A stretch of 16,924 bases of DNA from Alphaproteobacteria bacterium (GTDB lineage Bacteria > Pseudomonadota > Alphaproteobacteria > Rickettsiales > UBA3002), in the NCBI GenBank assembly GCA_021732545.1, contig JAKFUW010000184.1, positions 1 through 16,924 of the forward strand. The letters run 5' to 3'. Shown one piece after another: positions 1 through 6,670 of this stretch; the first letter of the stretch is position 1; the number at the start of each line of letters is the position of its first letter. The notes beneath the pieces were generated by a model, which saw nothing but the letters and a program-made list of their open reading frames with translations, did no database searches and was not told the DNA's origin. The position numbers and the translations under genes were made by a program.

Positions 1-1069
1 GACGATCAGCATTACCCGAAGCAATACCGCTAACCACGCTCGATACTTCAGTATTTACCCGCGCCAACACGGTGCGAAGTGTTGAACTTCCTGTGAGCAC
101 AGCTGTTTCTTTTGGTCTGCCATCATCGCCAATTTCGGTTTGTCTGGCGGCAAAAATACGGAATTCATTATAGGCATCCACAAAGCTGAAAATTGCACTT
201 TTGGTAAGCTCGGTGTCGGCGCTGACATTGATTTTTAAAGCATCAGTGGGAGGAGTTACCGACAGCAGATTAAAGGTAATGCCGTCAACCACATCGCTGA
301 TTGCATTGTTTGAGCGTGTGATGGCAGTGCCGTCCACCGTAATCTGGGCATCCACCGCGTTGGTTTCGGTAGCATAGGTCACATTGAATACGGGGCTGGC
401 ATAATTGACTGCAGTGCCCGTTTCGATGGTTCTAAGCGACAGACGATAATTGCCATCCGACACTTTAATCACCGAAGCCGATACTTTGCTTTGTGCTGAT
501 ACTGCATTGATTTTTGAAACCACTTGGTTGAGCGTATCGGTTGCGCCAATGGTCACGCTTGTGCCGGATGCACCCAGCGAAATGGTGCCCGCATTAAAGG
601 GCAGCCCAGCACCCACGGCCAGCGTATCGGCGGTAGCCAACGCAAAAGTGTTGGTGACTTTGATATTGAACGTGGCCAACTGATCGACCGTGACATCATA
701 GCTGGAAATGGCGGTGCCAGGTTCGATGTTGGTGCTCAGATAATTGCTACCAGCGGTAGAGCCGCTATTGGTCACCGTGGCGTTGCGATATTCGAAGATG
801 TTATCGGATTGATTTTGAACGCCAGGAGGGTTGCGCAAAAAGTTTGCGGCATCTTTAAAGCGGTTAAGGATCTCTCTGACTTCGCCGTAAGCCGCCGATT
901 TGGTGCCGTTGGCCTCTATCCGTGCTTCAAGCTGCACTGCTGGTAAGCGGCGAGCTTGCGCTAATCCGCTCAGCAGGGCTTCGGTATCGATCCCTCCTGA
1001 TGACGATCCAGTGACCACATTGCGGCCATTCTGGTTGGAAAAATTTCCTAAATTGATCGACGTCGCCAT
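1..1069 (-). CDS. fliD: Flagellar filament cap protein FliD (hook-associated protein 2), partial
   Basis: The frame is open from the ATG at 1069 to the left edge of the window, giving 356 residues without a stop; the C-terminal part lies outside. FliD caps the growing filament and helps flagellin subunits fold into place outside the cell. Visible are an N-terminal FliD segment (about 17-115, with GIDTEALLSGLAQAR, then PAVQLEARI), a flagellin-IN-type motif (about 170-200, TDTLNQVVSKIN), and the start of the C-terminal domain (about 238-290: DAQITVDGTAITR, then ISDVVDGITFNLL). A later GSSTLRTVLARV stretch (327-338) also fits the family. No Cys or Trp is seen, as usual for secreted filament proteins. 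The start is supported by AGGAG at 1076-1080, six bases upstream. The gene follows flagellin and flaG on the same strand, which supports the call. Assignment is from motif recognition, not a search. Confidence 0.9.
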   Translation of the reverse strand, partial: MATSINLGNFSNQNGRNVVTGSSSGGIDTEALLSGLAQARRLPAVQLEARIEANGTKSAAYGEVREILNRFKDAANFLRNPPGVQNQSDNIFEYRNATVTNSGSTAGSNYLSTNIEPGTAISSYDVTVDQLATFNIKVTNTFALATADTLAVGAGLPFNAGTISLGASGTSVTIGATDTLNQVVSKINAVSAQSKVSASVIKVSDGNYRLSLRTIETGTAVNYASPVFNVTYATETNAVDAQITVDGTAITRSNNAISDVVDGITFNLLSVTPPTDALKINVSADTELTKSAIFSFVDAYNEFRIFAARQTEIGDDGRPKETAVLTGSSTLRTVLARVNTEVSSVVSGIASGNADR

Positions 1070-1300
1070 GCTAGTCTCCTATGTTTGGTGTTCGCTCTTT
1101 GCTAGCGCAACCGCTCATACCCAATCCGTTACAAAACTCTTGCGTCTGCTTGTCTCTTCATCTTAGTGGTTTGGGAATGCAGATGCAAACCTTCCCCGTT
1201 GGCAAACTTCTGGCTGCCTTATTGTGACTCACTTGCTATAACCAGCAAGTTCTATGCCTAACTCCTTATTGCCCGATCAACCATTGCGGGGTGCAACGAT
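1070..1300 (-). other. flaG-fliD intergenic spacer with a small hairpin
   Basis: This 231-bp gap lies between the flaG stop and the fliD start. It contains no convincing ORF. It carries a perfect 7-bp inverted repeat, ACTTGCT at 1231-1237 and AGCAAGT at 1244-1250, with a 6-base loop. No T-tract follows on the minus strand, so it is not a textbook terminator. I see no clear sigma-28 or sigma-54 promoter for fliD. The fliD Shine-Dalgarno sits at the left end. The gap is long for genes thought to be cotranscribed, so fliD may have its own promoter here. Confidence 0.4.
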
Positions 1301-1666
1301 TTAGGCCTGAATTTCTACCAACGACTCACTAGAGCTGCTCGATCCTTGATATTGCAGAATCTCAACTTCGGGAATGTAGGTGACCGAACCATCGCGCAGA
1401 TTGGTGAAGCGGGTAATATATTGGCCGGTGCTGTCTTTAAAGATCGAAAATGAGGTATCACTCACCACAAACGTATCTTTAAAAAAGCTCCTAGCCGCCG
1501 TTGCAACGCGTGCTTGGCGATCGTCTTCCGACAAGCCTGCATCTTTTTTATCCACCGCAGCCACTTTCACCGGTACCGTCTGAACGTCTGAGTTCTTGAG
1601 CACAGGCTCCGCTGCTTTCGCAGGGGGAGAAATGGGTTGAGGAGCAATTGAATTGATATCAAACAT
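1301..1666 (-). CDS. flaG: FlaG-like flagellar protein
   Basis: A 121-residue protein between flagellin and fliD, the classical place for flaG. The N-terminal half (about 1-60) is low-complexity and charged, with Pro and Ala. The C-terminal part (about 66-106) has the FlaG pattern: a strand ending in SFSIFKDSTGQYITRF, followed by RDGSVTYIPEVEILQY. This parallels the family's 'TG..v.k..D..TGEVIRQIP.EE.L' pattern. A Ser-rich tail ends the protein. FlaG is a poorly understood accessory factor reported to influence filament length. The start is supported by AGGAG at 1673-1677 with a good spacer. The RQIP core of classical FlaG is replaced by TYIP, so this is a divergent member and the symbol is given on pattern plus context. 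Confidence 0.7.
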   Translation of the reverse strand: MFDINSIAPQPISPPAKAAEPVLKNSDVQTVPVKVAAVDKKDAGLSEDDRQARVATAARSFFKDTFVVSDTSFSIFKDSTGQYITRFTNLRDGSVTYIPEVEILQYQGSSSSSESLVEIQA

Positions 1667-1686
1667 TATGTTCTCCTTTCTTGAAT

Positions 1687-1731
1687 CTTTAAGGTGTGGG
1701 GGCAGCTACTGCCACCCCCACCTCCTTAAAG
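1687..1731 (-). terminator. Strong hairpin between flagellin and flaG, possible attenuator
   Basis: The perfect outer arms are CTTTAAGG (1687-1694) and CCTTAAAG (1724-1731). Inside is a GC-rich stem: GTGGG and GGCAG pair with CTGCC and CCCAC, with a small bulge and a 3-base loop. It begins 8 bp beyond the flagellin stop and ends about 20 bp before the flaG start. No T-run follows on the minus strand, so it may protect the flagellin mRNA 3' end or partly terminate rather than fully stop transcription. That would let flagellin be made in large excess over FlaG and FliD. The structure is seen directly; the role is inferred. Confidence 0.55.
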
Positions 1732-1738
1732 TTTAGTG

Positions 1739-4630
1739 TTAGCCGATCAGTTTCAGCAAGTTCTGCGGGAGCAGGTTTGCTTGAGCTAATACGGCAATAC
1801 CGGCCTGTAGTTGCACCTGAGCGGTCGCATAAGCGGTCGACTCAGTGGCAATGTCGGTATCGAGTAACACGGCTCGGGCTGCATCCTGATTCTGGATGGA
1901 GCTTTCAACGTTTGCTGCTGCAAAGTCAAAGCGTGACTGTAGCGCACCCACTTCGGCACGTACTGCGGTCACCAGATCAAGTGCAGCATCGATCGTGTCG
2001 CTAGCCGTAGCGGCACTGGTTTGCGTCAACACATCCAATGTGGCACCACCATAGATTTTGTTGGTGGTCACATTGTTGATGCCAACTGCCAACGAATCCG
2101 CTGTGGTCACACCCACTTGGAAAGTCAGCTCAGCCGAGCCATTACCGACTCCGAATGCGGTTTCAAGTGCGCTTTGGAAAGCAGCCGCTCTTGCATCGGT
2201 ATCGAACTGGATGGCTTCAGTTCCGGTCGTAAACGTTAGGAACTCGTTCGCATTGATTGCACTTTGGAACCGGTAAGCCTGGTTTGCACCCAGTCTGCTA
2301 CCAACGTTAGAAGCAGCGGTATAGTCCGTGCCGTTCACCGTAATGGTAATCGTACCGTTGGTGCTGGAACCCTGAGGCGCATTGACGCGGATCGAATCAA
2401 TTTTCACCGAATCAAAATTCGCCTGTTGCAATTCCACGGTCGTACCAATCAACGAACCGGTCACGGTTGAACCCGTTACAATCGGCGCATTGCCAGCATA
2501 GCTGGAAACAGTGCGGTTTTGATAGAAGCTAATGCTATCAAAGGCCGCATTCAAACGGGTAGCGAACGTATTGGCATCCGACTGAGACGCAATGGCATTG
2601 CCATTGTTCGCCGCCAGTTGGATATCAAAGAAACCACCACCCGTTTCAGAGTTGAAACGAACCACCGTGTTAGCGATGGGGTTGGTAGTCACGTTGTTAG
2701 CCGCATAGGTATGGCTACCAATCGTCACCGACAAGTTGGCAGTGTTGAGTGTGCCGGTGTAGGTCGCAGAAATATTCGGCAACGCGCCAATAAAGTCTTT
2801 GTTACGAATACCCGATACACTGATACCACCACCCGTTGCAACCGCAGCCGCACCGTTGGTCAGTGAGTTACCATTGTTGAGTACACCACCCGCTGTGAGT
2901 GACACACTGGCCGCAAACGTACCCGATTGGGTAAAAGTGATTGCAGTGTTCAGTACCGTCAACGATGAGGTCGTACCCGTATCAACCGTATCAAACACAA
3001 TCGTGTTGCCATCGCGGCGTGCATTGAACTGGCTAAACAGATAGTTCTGCTCTTCCGTGCCACTGTACGAGTTGATTCTGGCAACCAGATTATCCAGCGT
3101 TTCAGCCTGCGTTGCACCGATGGTGACTTCTGTGTTAGCAGAAGTAGCCGCGGTGTTGCTGGTGAAGGTGAAACCAACGCCTGCAGCCAAGCCTGCATCC
3201 ACGGTGAAGGTGTAAGCGTTCACACCACCTGCCGCAATCAAGCTGGTTGTCAGGTTCGCATCGGCAATCGTTGGGAAGATCAGCTCAACCGATGATCTGC
3301 TCTGGTTTTGAGCGGTCACAATGCTGTTACCGATCGATCCCACCGCTATGGTATCACTAGCACCAATACCGGCATCCGTTCCGCCACTGAGTGCAAATAC
3401 ACGGTTAGCGGTCGTGTTACCACCTGCGTTCAACGTTGCTAAAGGAGCACTGGTTGCAAGCGTTGCAACAACATCCACGTTCGAGTTACCCGCAGCATCA
3501 TACTGTCCATCAGCAGATTGGCGGCTATACTCAAACTCGATGTTGTAGTTGCCCGATGAACCAATGATACGAGCCGTGTAACCATGCGTCACGGTGTTGG
3601 CATTGATCGAGTTCACGATCGTACGCAACGTATCGGTAACCGCAAATGCCGTATGAATGGCAGTCGCAGCAGTTGCCGTACCGGCGTTATCCGCATCGAG
3701 CTTGATCACGTCACCGGTTTTAAACGGTATCGCGGTCGTACCAGCAGCAGCCGATACCACAACGGTATCGATGTTAGCAGCAGTAATAGCGGTAGCACCT
3801 GTAAATAACAACGCACGCGCGGTGTTACCAAACAGGTTTGGTGACGCAACGGTAGAAACCGCGCGAGCGGTATAGGTACCCGTAAAGTTCACACGGAAGT
3901 TGTTGGATTGAGTACCGCCTCCATCCGCCGTAAACACAAGACTGTTACCGCTACGGCTGTAGGTCGCTTGCGATACCAACGCGTTGGTAGAGGCATTCAA
4001 CTGAGTTACTAACGAATCGATGGTTTCTTCGATGGTACCACCCACACGGAACTGAATTGCCGTTGGAGCAGCAGCCGCAGCCGTAAAGGTTGCGCCGTTA
4101 ATGATAACGGTGTTACCCACTGCAGCGTTATCGACAAAGGTAATTGAACCCGTACCTTGAGTCGCAGCGGTTGAATTACCCGTTACATCCACACGCTCAG
4201 ACAGCGAACCATCCAACAGGTTCACCCCGTTAAAGTTGGTTTGACCAGCCAGACGATCGATCTCTTCTGAAAGATTTTGGAACTCCTGGTTGAGGAACCC
4301 ACGCTCTGTCGCAGACAAAGAACCAGAGCCAGCTTGTACGGCGATGGATTTTTGACGTTGCAAAATGTCGGTGATTTGTGCCAGAGCACCATCAGCCACT
4401 TGCAAGAGCGAAGAGCCTTGCGAGGTGTTAACGAGTGCTTGACGAAGGGTTGTGATGTTCGTGCGAAGTGAGGTACCGACCGATAAGGCCGCCACATCAT
4501 CTGCTGCACGGGTGATACGCTCACCACTGGACAAACGAGCGATGGATGAAGACGCCGAAGCTGACGCTCTACCAATGTTCGATTGCGCGTTGTAAGCGGC
4601 AATGTTGGTGTTGATTGAATTAAGAGCCAT
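1739..4630 (-). CDS. fliC: Flagellin, very long (963 aa) with expanded central region
   Basis: This is the filament subunit exported by the flagellar type III system. The N-terminal D0/D1 domain (about 1-145) has SINTNIAAYNAQSNI, RLSSGERITRAADDVA and EIDRLAGQTNFNGVNLLDGS. The C-terminal D1/D0 domain (about 870-963) has SRFDFAAANVESSIQNQDAA, STAYATAQVQLQAGIAVLAQ and the ending NLLKLIG. Between them are about 720 residues rich in Thr, Ser, Ala, Asn and Gly with alternating beta-strand-like segments. They include IN-type motifs (about 196-250, 331-366, 501-545) and two related modules (about 632-703 and 757-828). These modules may be DUF1522-type; I recall that family in bradyrhizobial flagellins but could not check it. 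There is no Cys or Trp. Many flagellins are 270-500 residues, so this one is unusually large. The start is fixed by the MALNSIN N-terminus and an upstream AGGAG. Only this flagellin gene is in the window; other copies may lie elsewhere. Confidence 0.96.
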   Translation of the reverse strand: MALNSINTNIAAYNAQSNIGRASASASSSIARLSSGERITRAADDVAALSVGTSLRTNITTLRQALVNTSQGSSLLQVADGALAQITDILQRQKSIAVQAGSGSLSATERGFLNQEFQNLSEEIDRLAGQTNFNGVNLLDGSLSERVDVTGNSTAATQGTGSITFVDNAAVGNTVIINGATFTAAAAAPTAIQFRVGGTIEETIDSLVTQLNASTNALVSQATYSRSGNSLVFTADGGGTQSNNFRVNFTGTYTARAVSTVASPNLFGNTARALLFTGATAITAANIDTVVVSAAAGTTAIPFKTGDVIKLDADNAGTATAATAIHTAFAVTDTLRTIVNSINANTVTHGYTARIIGSSGNYNIEFEYSRQSADGQYDAAGNSNVDVVATLATSAPLATLNAGGNTTANRVFALSGGTDAGIGASDTIAVGSIGNSIVTAQNQSRSSVELIFPTIADANLTTSLIAAGGVNAYTFTVDAGLAAGVGFTFTSNTAATSANTEVTIGATQAETLDNLVARINSYSGTEEQNYLFSQFNARRDGNTIVFDTVDTGTTSSLTVLNTAITFTQSGTFAASVSLTAGGVLNNGNSLTNGAAAVATGGGISVSGIRNKDFIGALPNISATYTGTLNTANLSVTIGSHTYAANNVTTNPIANTVVRFNSETGGGFFDIQLAANNGNAIASQSDANTFATRLNAAFDSISFYQNRTVSSYAGNAPIVTGSTVTGSLIGTTVELQQANFDSVKIDSIRVNAPQGSSTNGTITITVNGTDYTAASNVGSRLGANQAYRFQSAINANEFLTFTTGTEAIQFDTDARAAAFQSALETAFGVGNGSAELTFQVGVTTADSLAVGINNVTTNKIYGGATLDVLTQTSAATASDTIDAALDLVTAVRAEVGALQSRFDFAAANVESSIQNQDAARAVLLDTDIATESTAYATAQVQLQAGIAVLAQANLLPQNLLKLIG

Positions 4631-4729
4631 GGTATTTATCTCCTACATGGATGGTTATACACGAGCTACATGCTCACGACTTATGCCGACCTATCGCGGT
4701 CAACATTACCACCATAACCCAAAAGAATT

Positions 4730-4758
4730 AATTAATCGTTAACGTGAAATCGCGTCAA
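4730..4758 (-). promoter_or_regulatory. Weak candidate promoter for flagellin
   Basis: On the minus strand TTGACG (4753-4758) lies 17 bp from TTAATT (4730-4735), about 100 bp upstream of the flagellin ATG. The -35 is good and the -10 poor. I looked for a sigma-28 box pair (TAAA and GCCGATAA) and for a sigma-54 TGGCAC-N5-TTGC site on this strand between 4640 and 4900 and found no convincing match. The AT-rich tract 4720-4740 may matter in another way. Confidence 0.22.
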
Positions 4759-4913
4759 CTTCTTTTGTGTTACAATGGGTGGCAACTTCCCTCAAAATTG
4801 CGGTTTTTGCCGCAGCCTCCCTAGGAATTTGCCGAATGGGATCATTCCCACCATGGCACAACTGTACCATATTCTGACAGTCGAGTCACGGCGAAAATAG
4901 GGGGTGGGGATGA

Positions 4914-5070
4914 AGGGGTGAGAGACGAGAGTCGAGGGGTTGCGCTTTCGCGACCGCGAGCGTAGCGTGGCGGGAAGCGATCTCAGCAGCGAGACTGCCT
5001 CGTCGCTTTGCTCCTCGCAGAAGCGACTTTAACTAAACCCTCGCCCCTCGCCCCTCACCCCTAGCCCCTA
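4914..5070. repeat. Compound repeat: inverted 7-bp arrays flanking a palindromic core
   Basis: The left arm is four tandem 7-bp units at 4914-4941 (AGGGGTG, AGAGACG, AGAGTCG, AGGGGTT). The right arm, read on the minus strand from 5069 down to 5035, has five units (AGGGGCT, AGGGGTG, AGGGGCG twice, AGGGTTT). The arms are inverted copies with about 23 of 28 positions matching. The right arm starts on the AG of the tldD TAG stop codon. The core (4942-5034) has nested palindromes: AAGCGA (4975-4980) against TCGCTT, and TCTC (4981-4984) against GAGA. A segment at 4991-5026 on the minus strand resembles the dispersed GCGAGGAGCGAAGCGACGA-type repeat seen in many bacterial genomes. The rest of 4631-4913 holds the flagellin leader and a small hairpin (TGCGG at 4799, CCGCA at 4810). 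I see no supported gene in 4631-5067. Confidence 0.7.
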
Positions 5071-6504
5071 AACTTGCGTGCCGCCAACGGTGATACCATC
5101 GATGCGCAAGGTGGGCTGGCCCACGCCAACCGGTACGGATTGGCCATCTTTGCCGCAGGTGCCGATGCCGCCATCGAGCGCGGTGTCGGTGCCGATCATG
5201 GTGATTTTTTGCATCACGTCAGGCCCGTTGCCAATCAGCGTGGCACCTTTGATGGGCGAGGTGATTTTGCCATCTTCAATCATATAGGCTTCAGTGGCTG
5301 AGAACACAAATTTACCAGAGACAATATCCACCTGACCACCGCCAAAATAGGGCGCATAAATACCGTTTTTCACCGAGGCGATGATCTCGGCGGGGTCGTG
5401 CGTGCCATTTTGCATATAGGTATTGGTCATGCGCGGCATGGGCGTGTGGGCATAGCTTTCGCGCCGCCCATTGCCCGTGGGCGACACATTCATGAGCCGC
5501 GCATTCAGGCGGTCTTGCAAATAACCCTTCAAAATGCCGTCTTCAATCAGTATCGTTTCCGATGGCGGGGTGCCTTCATCATCGATGCTGATGGAGCCGC
5601 GCAGATGAGGAATCGTGCCATTATCAACCACCGTAACCCCTTTGGATGCCACGCGCTCGCCGATGCGGCCTGTGAAAGTGGAGGTTTCCTTGCGGTTAAA
5701 ATCACCTTCCAGCCCATGGCCGACTGCCTCGTGCAGCAGTACACCGCACCAGCCCGGCCCCAACACCACCGGTAGCTCGCCCGCAGGGGCAGGGCGCGCC
5801 TCAAGGTTGGTGAGCGCGCGGTTCAAGGCTTCATGCGCCTGAATGTGCCAGTGGTTATCCGATAAAAATTGCGCATAACTCGTGCGCCCGCCTACGCCCG
5901 ATGATCCCGATTCCATTCGGCCATTATCTTCCACCACCACGCTGATATTCAGCCGCACCAAGGGGCGGATGTCGGAGGTTTGCTCGCCGCCTGCACGCAT
6001 GATGTGCACCACCTGCCAGCTTGCGGCCAGCGAGGCGCTGACTTGCTTGACTCGTGGATCGCGGCTTCGCAGATAGGCATCAATGGCTTGCAGCACATTG
6101 ACTTTCTCAATAAACGCCATCTGCTCTAGCGGATTATCGGCGATGTAAAGCGCTTGATTGGTGCCAAAGCGTGCGGGCAGTGTTTGATTAAATCCTTCCT
6201 GCCCCGCATTCACCGATTTCACCGTTTTCGCCGCGCGCAACAAGGCCGCTTGCGACAGCTCGTTGCTGTGCGCATAGCCTGTCGATTCCCCCAGAACCCC
6301 GCGCAAACCAAAACCCTGCGTGGTGTGAGAGCTGGCATTTTTCAGCTTGCCATCATCGAACGCGATGGATTCTGACAGGCGATATTCCAAAAATAATTCG
6401 CCATCATCAAGCCCCATCAATGCGTTATTGACGGCGGTTTGGGTGGCAACGGCATCCAGATCCATCCGGTTAAAAAATAAGTCGGTAGCAGAAGGTGAAG
6501 TCAT
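5068..6504 (-). CDS. tldD: Metalloprotease TldD
   Basis: TldD is a subunit of the TldD/TldE (PmbA) zinc protease, a cytosolic complex that cleaves unfolded peptides and matures some modified peptides. From the ATG at 6504 the protein is 478 residues, the usual family length. The zinc motif HExxxH is HEAVGH at 258-263, inside GVLLHEAVGHGLEGDF. The third ligand expected for TldD, a Cys near the C-terminus, fits C450 in IGTCGKDGQ. The ending GVGQPTLRIDGITVGGTQV is typical. The open frame continues upstream to 6762, across the divergent promoter region and into coxB, so I chose the ATG that begins MTSPSATDLFF and gives family length. The Shine-Dalgarno is weak. No tldE/pmbA is in the window. The gene is divergent from coxB, as often seen in Alphaproteobacteria. 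Confidence 0.95.
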   Translation of the reverse strand: MTSPSATDLFFNRMDLDAVATQTAVNNALMGLDDGELFLEYRLSESIAFDDGKLKNASSHTTQGFGLRGVLGESTGYAHSNELSQAALLRAAKTVKSVNAGQEGFNQTLPARFGTNQALYIADNPLEQMAFIEKVNVLQAIDAYLRSRDPRVKQVSASLAASWQVVHIMRAGGEQTSDIRPLVRLNISVVVEDNGRMESGSSGVGGRTSYAQFLSDNHWHIQAHEALNRALTNLEARPAPAGELPVVLGPGWCGVLLHEAVGHGLEGDFNRKETSTFTGRIGERVASKGVTVVDNGTIPHLRGSISIDDEGTPPSETILIEDGILKGYLQDRLNARLMNVSPTGNGRRESYAHTPMPRMTNTYMQNGTHDPAEIIASVKNGIYAPYFGGGQVDIVSGKFVFSATEAYMIEDGKITSPIKGATLIGNGPDVMQKITMIGTDTALDGGIGTCGKDGQSVPVGVGQPTLRIDGITVGGTQV

Positions 6505-6611
6505 AAGGCTGTGTCCCGATTGTACAAATGAGGGTGATTTAAGGCGTTTTTTTACCTCAATTGCTATAAATTCATTGCACTCTAAGCCTAAACATTTTAC
6601 AACAAAAATCG

Positions 6612-6641
6612 ACTTTCGTTTTAGAGATATTCTAATATAAT
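6612..6641 (+). promoter_or_regulatory. Candidate promoter of the cox operon
   Basis: A perfect -10 hexamer TATAAT at 6636-6641 lies 30 bp upstream of the coxB ATG, in an AT-rich stretch between the divergent tldD and coxB genes. The -35 is weak (ACTTTC or CTTTCG around 6612-6618, at 17-18 bp spacing). A start near 6648 would give a short leader ending in the AAAAGG ribosome-binding site at 6658-6663. The remaining divergent spacer (6505-6611) is AT-rich with no other obvious site. Confidence 0.45.
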
Positions 6642-6670
6642 CAAATCTCACTTTTTTAAAAGGTCTTATC

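Noticed and set aside
524..946. Plus-strand ORF of 140 codons opposite fliD
   Set aside because: It is antisense to the well-supported fliD frame, has no ribosome-binding site and no family resemblance.
4222..4602. Minus-strand 126-codon ORF within the flagellin gene in another frame
   Set aside because: The real flagellin frame covers it with strongly conserved D0/D1 sequence, so this is a shadow.
4799..4814. TGCGG/CCGCA hairpin with a nearby ATTTT on the minus strand, like a small terminator
   Set aside because: The stem is only 5 bp, and it lies upstream of the flagellin gene with no gene ending just before it on that strand.
4774..4902. Plus-strand 42-codon ORF starting ATGGGTGGC in the flagellin upstream region
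   Set aside because: No Shine-Dalgarno, no recognisable sequence, and it lies opposite the flagellin leader; probably chance.
4914..5070. CRISPR array
   Set aside because: The repeats are contiguous 7-mers without spacers; there are no 25-40 bp direct repeats and no cas genes in the window.
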